Shown: positions 1 through 4,895 of the stretch, one piece after another | Layout of the letters: every line of letters begins with the position of its first letter | Position numbering within the stretch: position 1 is the stretch's first letter | NCBI GenBank assembly: GCA_031257725.1 | Contig: JAIROD010000297.1 | Coordinates: 1-5,131, forward strand | From: Planctomycetaceae bacterium | GTDB lineage: Bacteria > Planctomycetota > Planctomycetia > Pirellulales > Thermoguttaceae | DNA: 5,131 nucleotides | Reading direction: 5' to 3' | Position numbers and translations under genes: made by a program | Notes under the pieces: model-generated | The model's database searches: none | What the model was told of the DNA's origin: nothing | Seen by the model: only the letters and a program-made list of their open reading frames with translations

Positions 1-18
1 GGTATTTTGGGAAATTCC

Positions 19-44
19 TCACCGTTTTTTTGCCTAAACGGTGA
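19..44. repeat. Perfect 9-bp inverted repeat (hairpin)
   Basis: TCACCGTTT at 19-27 pairs perfectly with AAACGGTGA at 36-44 across an 8-base loop. No T-run follows the stem on either strand; on the + strand it is followed by an A-rich tract. It could be the 3' hairpin of a gene to the left, or a regulatory or repeat element. No coding sequence is visible around it. Confidence 0.5.
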
Positions 45-47
45 AAA

Positions 48-82
48 AAATAAATTTTATCAATAAAATTTTATTTATTTTT
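48..82 (+). terminator. AT-rich stem-loop with T-run, possible terminator
   Basis: Bases 48-59 pair with 64-76 with a single bulged T, around a TCAA loop, and are followed by a T-rich tract (78-82). The stem is almost purely A/T, so it would be weak as an intrinsic terminator by itself. Together with the hairpin just upstream it may insulate hydA from a gene left of the window. Because the tract is A-rich on its left and T-rich on its right, it could act on either strand. Confidence 0.3.
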
Positions 83-88
83 CGATTT

Positions 89-100
89 TGTCCCTAGACA
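89..100. promoter_or_regulatory. Short palindrome over the hydA -35 region
   Basis: TGTC (89-92) and GACA (97-100) form a 4-bp inverted repeat around CCTA, with an internal CTAG. It coincides with the candidate -35 box of hydA. Its position is operator-like, but the arms are short and no known regulator motif is recognised. Confidence 0.2.
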
Positions 101-122
101 GTCGTTAAAGAACGTATAAAAT
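95..122 (+). promoter_or_regulatory. Candidate sigma70-like promoter of hydA
   Basis: TAGACA (95-100) matches the -35 consensus TTGACA at five of six bases, and TAAAAT (117-122) matches the -10 consensus at five of six. The spacer is 16 bp. Transcription would start near 129, leaving a leader of about 50 bases before the hydA start. The -35 element overlaps the palindrome TGTCCCTAGACA (89-100), which would be well placed for a repressor. Assigned by eye only; AT-rich DNA gives many chance -10 matches. Confidence 0.35.
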
Positions 123-168
123 AAACACATCATCATAAATTGACTTATCCTTAAAGAAAAAACTCAAT

Positions 169-174
169 GGAGGG
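169..174 (+). promoter_or_regulatory. Ribosome binding site of hydA
   Basis: GGAGGG lies six bases before the ATG at 181. It is a strong Shine-Dalgarno match and fixes the hydA start, which also places the Tat motif at the normal distance from the N-terminus. Confidence 0.85.
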
Positions 175-180
175 ATAACA

Positions 181-1728
181 ATGAAACCGGAAAATCAGCA
201 CGAACCTAATATTGACGTTTCCCGCAGATCATTTATCAAAATGGCAGGAACAGGGTTGGTTGTAAGCACAATCGGCTGTAGTGGGAATCCTTCCGGCGGT
301 GAAGGTTGGATGCCCAGCCAGTACGAAGGGAATGGGAACTTTCCACCCCAAGTACGCGGACGTATTCCTATTGACCCGCAAAATTTGTCAATCACACGGG
401 ATGACCGTAAATGCATTTTGTGCGGTCAATGCGCGGAAGTCTGCTCCAAAGTGGAAACCGTTATGCATAACTATGAACTTCCACTCATCGATAATATTCC
501 TTGTATCGGTTGCGGACAATGTACGTTGTGGTGTCCCACCGGTGCGATCACGGAAACAGACGGTCTCTCCGAATTGATCAAAGCATTGGATGATCCCAAT
601 AAGCATGTCGTCGCGCAAACCGCACCGTCAACTCGTGTGGCATTGGGTGAAGAATTTGGGTTGCCGGCAGGAAGTAATGTGGAAGGACGGCAGGTCGCCG
701 CTCTCAAATCACTCGGGTTCAACACCGTGTTAGATACCAATTTTTCCGCCGACCTCACCATCATGGAAGAAGCCACCGAATTAGTACAACGAATCACCGG
801 TAAATTAAACGCCCCCATTCCACAATTCACCTCATGTTGTCCGGGATGGGTACGGTATTGCGAATACTTTTATCCCGATTTGTTGCCCAATTTATCGTCG
901 GCAAAATCGCCAATGTCCATGCTCGGCGCAATGATTAAAACTTATTACGCCGAAAAACGCGGTATTGACCCGAAAAAGATTTTTTCCGTTGCCGTTATGC
1001 CTTGCACCGCTAAAAAATTTGAAGCAGGACGACCGGAAATGAATCATTCCGGTTTGAAAATCGGCGATCCCAGCATCAGAGATACCGATCTGGTTATCAC
1101 CACCCGCGAATTGGCAAAACTCATCAAATTACGCGGTCTCGATTTGTTGAAGCTGGAACCAATTGGTTATGATAACCTGTTAAGCGAATATTCCGGTGCA
1201 GGTGCAATTTTCGGAGTTACCGGCGGTGTGATGGAAGCGGCAGTACGCACCGCTTACGCCCAAATTGCCGGTGAAAAACCTCCAGCCCTCTTGTTCAATC
1301 TTCAACCCGTTCGCGGACTCGCAGGAATGAAAGAAGCAACTCTTGAAATTCCCAATCACGGTGAAGTGCGTGTGGCTGTCGTAGCCGGTATGGGCAATAC
1401 GCATAAAGTCTTGGAACGTGTTCAAAATGGTACTGGAAACTGGCATTTTATCGAATTTATGGCGTGTCCGGGAGGTTGTATCAGCGGCGGCGGACAACCA
1501 AGAACTGCATTGCCCCCCTCCGACGCAGTACGTTCCGCACGAATTAACGCACTCTACAATGTCGATGAACGCGCTACGGTTCGACTTTGTCACGAAAACC
1601 CCGAAATTAAAACCGTCTATAAAGATTATCTCGGCGAACCCAACGGGCATCTCGCCCATGCCTTGCTACATACCCATTACGAAAATTATAGCATGCACCT
1701 GACAAAAAAGTTAATAGCTAATGAATAG
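181..1728 (+). CDS. hydA: Tat-exported [FeFe] hydrogenase catalytic subunit, small-subunit domain fused
   Basis: Catalyses reversible H2 oxidation at an H-cluster. The N-terminus carries a twin-arginine motif (SRRSFIK, residues 14-20), a hydrophobic stretch (21-32) and a Cys at 33 in a lipobox-like setting. A Gly/Pro/Asn-rich linker leads to two [4Fe-4S] motifs (C78, C81, C84, C88 and C108, C111, C114, C118). The H-cluster motifs are complete: TSCCPGW (217-223), MPCTAKKFE (273-281) and FMACPGGC (426-433). C220, C275, C429 and C433 are the expected cluster ligands. Compared with my recollection of Clostridium CpI, the proton-path residues C219, E197, E200, S239 and E281 are all retained, so the enzyme looks active. 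Residues about 448-506 (ALYNVDE, CHENP, LLHTHY) form the small-subunit domain, a separate gene in Desulfovibrio. The N-terminal [2Fe-2S] and His-ligated clusters of CpI are absent. The start is set by GGAGGG. Periplasmic or outer-face location is inferred from the Tat signal. The redox partners are probably the HybA- and HybB-like proteins downstream. No maturase genes are in the window. Confidence 0.96.
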   Translation: MKPENQHEPNIDVSRRSFIKMAGTGLVVSTIGCSGNPSGGEGWMPSQYEGNGNFPPQVRGRIPIDPQNLSITRDDRKCILCGQCAEVCSKVETVMHNYELPLIDNIPCIGCGQCTLWCPTGAITETDGLSELIKALDDPNKHVVAQTAPSTRVALGEEFGLPAGSNVEGRQVAALKSLGFNTVLDTNFSADLTIMEEATELVQRITGKLNAPIPQFTSCCPGWVRYCEYFYPDLLPNLSSAKSPMSMLGAMIKTYYAEKRGIDPKKIFSVAVMPCTAKKFEAGRPEMNHSGLKIGDPSIRDTDLVITTRELAKLIKLRGLDLLKLEPIGYDNLLSEYSGAGAIFGVTGGVMEAAVRTAYAQIAGEKPPALLFNLQPVRGLAGMKEATLEIPNHGEVRVAVVAGMGNTHKVLERVQNGTGNWHFIEFMACPGGCISGGGQPRTALPPSDAVRSARINALYNVDERATVRLCHENPEIKTVYKDYLGEPNGHLAHALLHTHYENYSMHLTKKLIANE

Positions 1729-1743
1729 TGAATAGCGAATAGA
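1723..1743 (+). repeat. Three tandem GAATAG heptamers
   Basis: GAATAG occurs three times at exactly 7-bp spacing (1723, 1730, 1737), starting inside the last codons of hydA and running past its stop codon. It marks the left edge of the interval holding the toxin-antitoxin pair. It may be a simple-sequence repeat or the end of a dispersed element. No transposase or long terminal inverted repeat is visible. Confidence 0.55.
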
Positions 1744-1822
1744 TCGCAAGCGGTTGTTCGATGTTATTGATAATCACTTGCTTTAAAATAGATTTGCCCT
1801 TTGGCAATATAACAATATTATT

Positions 1823-1841
1823 TAACTGTCTGGAACAGTTA
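1823..1841. promoter_or_regulatory. Perfect palindrome upstream of antitoxin, candidate operator
   Basis: TAACTGT (1823-1829) and ACAGTTA (1835-1841) form a perfect 7-bp inverted repeat around CTGGA, ending nine bases before the antitoxin ATG at 1851. A smaller repeat, TTGCC/GGCAA (1794-1807), lies just upstream. Antitoxins of VapB type commonly bind palindromes in their own promoter together with the toxin, so this is a reasonable autoregulatory site. It could also form an mRNA hairpin limiting antitoxin translation. Its presence supports the start at 1851 over the in-frame ATG at 1761, which would make the palindrome coding. Confidence 0.45.
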
Positions 1842-1850
1842 CATTCATTT

Positions 1851-2204
1851 ATGAGTATTTTAAGAACCATTGTCCATTCAGAACGGCTTACCTCAATAAT
1901 TGATCTTCCTGTCGAATTACAGAACCGTGAAGTGGAAATTATTGTACTGCCGGTGAACCAAGAACCCGCTAAACCGGAAAGAACAACAGAAAAATCATCG
2001 GAATTTTCTGAAGAGGATAGGAAACGATTCCAGCTAAACGGCGAAAAACTTATGGCGGAAATAGAAGAAAAACGGAAACATAAACCTATGACTCATAAAG
2101 AATTTCTTGATTTTTTGAAACATGGTCCTGTGGCTGATGAAGAAACAATCAAAATGCAAGACGAAGTCAGAAGGGAGATGAACCAATGGAAAGTAAAATG
2201 GTAA
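1851..2204 (+). CDS. VapB-like antitoxin of a PIN-toxin pair
   Basis: A 117-residue acidic/basic, highly charged protein directly before, and overlapping, a PIN-domain toxin. Residues 1-36 look like a short beta-rich DNA-binding or dimerisation segment (IDLPVEL, EVEIIVLPV), as in many VapB or AbrB-like antitoxins. Residues about 37-75 are a charged helical linker rich in Glu and Lys. The C-terminal tail (about 78-117: KEFLDFL, HGPV, EEVRRE-like DEVRREMNQW) resembles the toxin-wrapping helices of such antitoxins. I recognise the type from architecture and context, not from a precise family. The start at 1851 is preferred because a perfect palindrome lies just upstream and the extra 30 residues from 1761 do not look like protein of this kind. 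No good Shine-Dalgarno is visible at either start. It would neutralise the toxin and repress its own promoter. Confidence 0.7.
   Translation: MSILRTIVHSERLTSIIDLPVELQNREVEIIVLPVNQEPAKPERTTEKSSEFSEEDRKRFQLNGEKLMAEIEEKRKHKPMTHKEFLDFLKHGPVADEETIKMQDEVRREMNQWKVKW
2171..2177 (+). promoter_or_regulatory. Ribosome binding site of the PIN toxin
   Basis: AAGGGAG lies inside the antitoxin gene, eight bases before the toxin ATG at 2186. It favours this start over the in-frame ATG at 2198 and suggests translation coupled to the antitoxin. Confidence 0.6.
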
Positions 2205-2596
2205 TTGATTCGTGTATTTTTATTAATTATTTTCGAACACATAATAAATCAACTTCTTTATTACAGCAATTATTAGCAATTGATCCCGACGTATTTGTTT
2301 CAGTTATTACAAAATATGAAGTACTTTGCGGTTCAAAAGATACGGACTCATTTTTTTGGCAAGAGACATTTAAAATGTTCGTTATTTTACCGGTTGATGA
2401 GGCTGCCATCAAAATTGGTTGTCAGATTTATCGTCAACTGAAACGAAACCGTTGTTTAATTGACACGTCCGATATTTTGATAGCGGCAACAGCAATTACC
2501 AACAATTTACCATTAGCAACATTAAATCGTAACCATTTTGAACGGATTGATAAACTACGGCTTGTTGATTTATCGGATATTTATCCAAAACAATAA
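2186..2596 (+). CDS. vapC: VapC-like PIN-domain ribonuclease toxin
   Basis: A 136-residue PIN-domain protein of normal VapC length. Members are metal-dependent endoribonucleases that cleave tRNA or rRNA and arrest growth when not bound by their antitoxin. The acidic active site is visible: D8 (MVIDSCIFINYF), E45 (VITKYEVLCG) and D96 in TSDILIAATA, with D93 close by. Near the C-terminus, TLNRNHFERI (112-121) matches the usual T.N..HF element, with Asn at the position where an acidic residue or Asn is normal. The catalytic set is intact, so the toxin is probably functional. The gene overlaps the antitoxin by 19 bp in another frame, typical of these pairs. No role in hydrogen metabolism is implied. 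The pair may stabilise the locus or simply have inserted here. The RNA target cannot be predicted. Confidence 0.85.
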   Translation: MESKMVIDSCIFINYFRTHNKSTSLLQQLLAIDPDVFVSVITKYEVLCGSKDTDSFFWQETFKMFVILPVDEAAIKIGCQIYRQLKRNRCLIDTSDILIAATAITNNLPLATLNRNHFERIDKLRLVDLSDIYPKQ

Positions 2597-2638
2597 TTTT
2601 ACCTACGAAAATTCTACCGGATAATTACGAAAAATATT

Positions 2639-2677
2639 ATTTCAATTGATTTCAATCGAATTAAATTGATTGGAATT
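2639..2677. repeat. AT-rich direct and inverted repeats before the HybA-like gene
   Basis: ATTTCAAT is repeated at exactly 10-bp spacing (2639-2646 and 2649-2656). AATTGATT occurs twice 20 bp apart (2644-2651 and 2664-2671). TTTCAATC (2650-2657) can also pair with GATTGGAA (2668-2675), allowing one G-U pair. The 10 and 20 bp phasing matches the helical repeat and would suit a dimeric regulator, but low complexity can produce this by chance. Confidence 0.4.
2646..2659. promoter_or_regulatory. FNR/CRP-like site (weak)
   Basis: TTGAT, four bases, then ATCGA matches the FNR consensus TTGAT-N4-ATCAA at nine of ten positions. An anaerobic regulator site would make sense before a hydrogenase electron-transfer operon. 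However, the site is centred only about 43 bases before the start codon, leaving little room for a class II promoter and leader, and the region is repeat-rich. Confidence 0.25.
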
Positions 2678-2684
2678 AGATTTT

Positions 2685-2694
2685 AGGAGGTGAT
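2685..2694 (+). promoter_or_regulatory. Ribosome binding site of the HybA-like gene
   Basis: AGGAGGTGAT is a full-length Shine-Dalgarno. It lies directly before the ATG at 2696, with five bases between the GGAGG core and the start. The in-frame GTG at 2690 is part of this site and so cannot be the start. A strong site after the VapC stop suggests independent, efficient translation. Confidence 0.9.
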
Positions 2695-2695
2695 C

Positions 2696-3610
2696 ATGTC
2701 ACGCGGAGTATTAGTTAATCTTACAAAATGTATTGGTTGCGGCAGTTGTACGGTTGCGTGCAAGATGTACAACGGCAATCAATGGATCAACGAACGCGCT
2801 GAAACCAACGGCGAAAATGCCGAATTAGCGGATGAAAACTGGACAGTGATACAAAAATTCCGTGTCCCGCCGGCGGTTGCCGGAATGGACGCTATGGACA
2901 CCGGCGCGAATCAATCCAACGTTTCGGATTCGGACAAATCAAATCATAACAAATCAGATAAAAACGAATCAAATAAAACTGACCGTACTGAAAACGGCGA
3001 AATATGGCGGTTTGTGAAACGTCAATGTATGCACTGTAAAGAACCGGGTTGTGTGTCTTCATGTTTTGCCAAAGCGTTTCAAAAAACGGAAGCGGGACCG
3101 GTGATTTATTATCCGAATAATTGTGTCGGCTGCCGTTATTGTATGTTGGCGTGTCCGTTCAAGATTCCAAAATTCGAGTGGAATAAAACGATTCCGGTGA
3201 TTACGAAATGTGTGATGTGTAGTAATCGTATCGCGAAAGGTCAATTACCGGCTTGTGTGTCGGTGTGTCCGACGAATGTGATGAAGTTCGGAGACCGCGA
3301 CCGTTTGTTGGCGGAAGCGAAAGAATTGATTCACCAAGACAATCGGTATGTTCAACATATTTACGGAGAAGAAGAAGCGGGCGGCACTTCTTGGATTTAT
3401 GTTTCGGATACGCCGTTTGAACAACTTGGTTTTAAGATGAATGTTCCCAAAAAACCGATTCCTTCGTACACGTCAACCTATATGCACTCCACACCGATTT
3501 TCGGTGCAATTTGGGCGTTAATTTTAACGGGGCTTTATTTCTTTACGAAACGAAAAGAACACGTCAAAGCCCAAACTGCCGAAAACAAAGACTCCGAAAC
3601 AACGGAATAA
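2696..3610 (+). CDS. hybA: HybA-like four-cluster ferredoxin subunit with C-terminal membrane anchor
   Basis: Electron-transfer subunit of 304 residues, of the HybA/FdnH/DmsB family. Sixteen cysteines form four [4Fe-4S] motifs: C12, C15, C18, C22; C111, C114, C119, C123 (CMHCKEPGC); C143, C146, C149, C153; and C172, C175, C187, C191. By the DmsB pattern the sets interlock to hold four clusters. Residues 267-284 form one transmembrane helix followed by a positive stretch (KRKE), as in HybA and FdnH. No N-terminal signal is present; the protein begins within ten residues of the first cluster. It may be exported bound to HydA, as FdnH and DmsB are carried by their Tat-bearing partners. Residues about 70-101 are a low-complexity insert rich in Asn, Ser, Lys and Asp. 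Likely role: carry electrons from HydA to the HybB-like protein. Without context it could equally be read as a DmsB- or PsrB-type subunit; the adjacent HybB favours HybA. Confidence 0.9.
   Translation: MSRGVLVNLTKCIGCGSCTVACKMYNGNQWINERAETNGENAELADENWTVIQKFRVPPAVAGMDAMDTGANQSNVSDSDKSNHNKSDKNESNKTDRTENGEIWRFVKRQCMHCKEPGCVSSCFAKAFQKTEAGPVIYYPNNCVGCRYCMLACPFKIPKFEWNKTIPVITKCVMCSNRIAKGQLPACVSVCPTNVMKFGDRDRLLAEAKELIHQDNRYVQHIYGEEEAGGTSWIYVSDTPFEQLGFKMNVPKKPIPSYTSTYMHSTPIFGAIWALILTGLYFFTKRKEHVKAQTAENKDSETTE
2903..2998 (+). repeat. Low-complexity N/S/K/D-rich insert inside the ferredoxin subunit
   Basis: Encodes residues about 70-101, between the first and second cysteine motifs. The DNA shows degenerate repetition of AAATCA/AAATAA-like units (about 2936-2985), suggesting growth by slippage. 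It keeps the reading frame. It probably forms a disordered loop on the surface of the protein. Confidence 0.6.
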
Positions 3611-3722
3611 TTTTAGTCCGCAAATTATGCCGATTTTTGTTGATTTTATTGAAATCTTTTGAATTTTGAATCCTACCGGAATTACTTTAACATTAAAACA
3701 ACTCCAACCCAATTGTTTTCCA

Positions 3723-4895
3723 ATGGATTTTAATATTGAATTTGAGAAATGGTTTATTCGTATTTCTTATGATCATTGGTCATTCCGAATTACACCGATA
3801 CGTTTTTTCCTGATTCTGTTGTCGTTACTGACGGCGATGGTTTTGCTGTACCGTTTTGCATTTGGATTGCAAGCGGTTTCCAATCTCAGTGATCAATGGC
3901 CTTGGGGACTTTGGAAGGGTTGGGCGGTTTTTGCCGGAGCGGCGTTGGCAGGCGGCGGATATGGAACAACATTTCTCGTTCACATATTACATATCGAACG
4001 TCTAAAATCAATTTCACACCGAACCTTATTAATTTCGCTTCTTGGTTACTCCATGATGCTTGTTGGTCTTGTTACGGAGATTGGACGTTGGTTTAATTTC
4101 TGGCGTCCTTATATTTCATGGGGACATGAATCGGCGTTGTTTGAAGTATTATGGTGTGTTACGTTGTACTTCATTATTCAAGTTTTGGAATTGGGCGAAA
4201 TAGTTACCGAAAAGGTCTTTCGTCAAGTTCACTGGTTTTTTGTACGATTTTTTCCTGTGTTTGCGGTTATCGGGGTTATGCTGCCGACGTTACACCAATC
4301 ATCGCTTGGCGCAATTTATTTGATGACTGACGGTCGTTTGCATCCGCTTTGGTGGAGTCCGTTGATTTTTCTATTTTTCTTTTTGTCGTCGCTTTTTGTG
4401 GGGCCGGCAATGTTGGTGATGGAATCAGTGTTGGTCGGTTTTGCTTTCGGACACAAAACTCCAAACGATGTTCTGAAAATACTTGCACGAATTAGCGGCG
4501 GACTGATGCTTCTTTATTTGGCGTTGAAAATCGGCGATCTCGTACTTCACAACGAAACAGGATTGCTTTGGGAAAACAGTTTTGAGAGTTACGCATTTAT
4601 TGCGGAACATTTATTTGGTGTGGTGATACCGATTCTGATTGTTTTCTCGCCGCTTATCAACCATCGCGGTTGGATTATTACCTACGGTTTTCTTACCGCT
4701 GTTGGAGTTTTTGCCAACCGAATGAATGTGGTGGTTACGGGAATGACACGTGATGCCGGAGTGATTTATTATCCGACATTGTGCGAAATCATTATCAGTC
4801 TCGGTTTGGTCTCAACAGTGTTGCTGATTTATCTGTTTTTGTGCGAAAACTTCAATATCCTGCTGAAAAACAATGATACACCGTCAACAGCATGA
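3723..4895 (+). CDS. hybB: HybB/NrfD-type quinone-interacting membrane subunit
   Basis: Integral membrane protein of 390 residues, close to the 392 of E. coli HybB, in the NrfD/PsrC superfamily. It passes electrons between the ferredoxin subunit and the quinone pool and binds no haem in known relatives. About ten membrane helices are visible (roughly 24-45, 67-89, 100-121, 138-157, 172-190, 211-237, 254-273, 292-311, 316-335, 352-375). HybB-like segments recur in order: WPWGLWKGW, LLGYSMMLVGL, EIGRWFNFW, ALFEVLWCVTLY, LPTLHQSSLG, HPLWWSPL and YYPTLCEIIISLG. E141 aligns with E133 of E. coli HybB, reported to be needed for its proton path. The gene follows the HybA-like gene after 112 bp and is probably cotranscribed. 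The start is uncertain: ATG 3723 is chosen because its length and first-helix position fit HybB, but it lacks a clear Shine-Dalgarno. An in-frame TTG at 3666 would add 19 residues and also lacks one. Confidence 0.9.
   Translation: MDFNIEFEKWFIRISYDHWSFRITPIRFFLILLSLLTAMVLLYRFAFGLQAVSNLSDQWPWGLWKGWAVFAGAALAGGGYGTTFLVHILHIERLKSISHRTLLISLLGYSMMLVGLVTEIGRWFNFWRPYISWGHESALFEVLWCVTLYFIIQVLELGEIVTEKVFRQVHWFFVRFFPVFAVIGVMLPTLHQSSLGAIYLMTDGRLHPLWWSPLIFLFFFLSSLFVGPAMLVMESVLVGFAFGHKTPNDVLKILARISGGLMLLYLALKIGDLVLHNETGLLWENSFESYAFIAEHLFGVVIPILIVFSPLINHRGWIITYGFLTAVGVFANRMNVVVTGMTRDAGVIYYPTLCEIIISLGLVSTVLLIYLFLCENFNILLKNNDTPSTA

Noticed and set aside
1180..1659. A 159-residue open frame on the - strand
   Set aside because: It lies wholly inside the highly conserved H-cluster region of hydA and shows no recognisable domain; it is a frame shadow. 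The same applies to the - strand frame at 471-830 and the + strand frames at 281-577 and 1418-1702.
181..1728. HydA as a sensory (HydS) or eukaryote-like Nar1 relative
   Set aside because: All H-cluster ligands, the lysine of MPCTAKK and the proton-path residues are present, and there is no PAS or other sensory domain. The Tat signal and adjacent electron-transfer genes point to a catalytic enzyme.
1761..1850. N-terminal extension of the antitoxin from ATG 1761
   Set aside because: The 30 extra residues have no antitoxin character, no Shine-Dalgarno precedes the ATG, and the extension would make a perfect 19-bp palindrome coding.
2690..2695. GTG start two codons upstream for the HybA-like gene
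   Set aside because: The GTG is part of the AGGAGGTGAT ribosome binding site, so the ATG at 2696 is the start.
1729..2695. Insertion sequence carrying the toxin-antitoxin pair
   Set aside because: There is no transposase or recombinase frame, no long terminal inverted repeat and no clear target-site duplication, so only insertion of unknown mechanism can be suggested.
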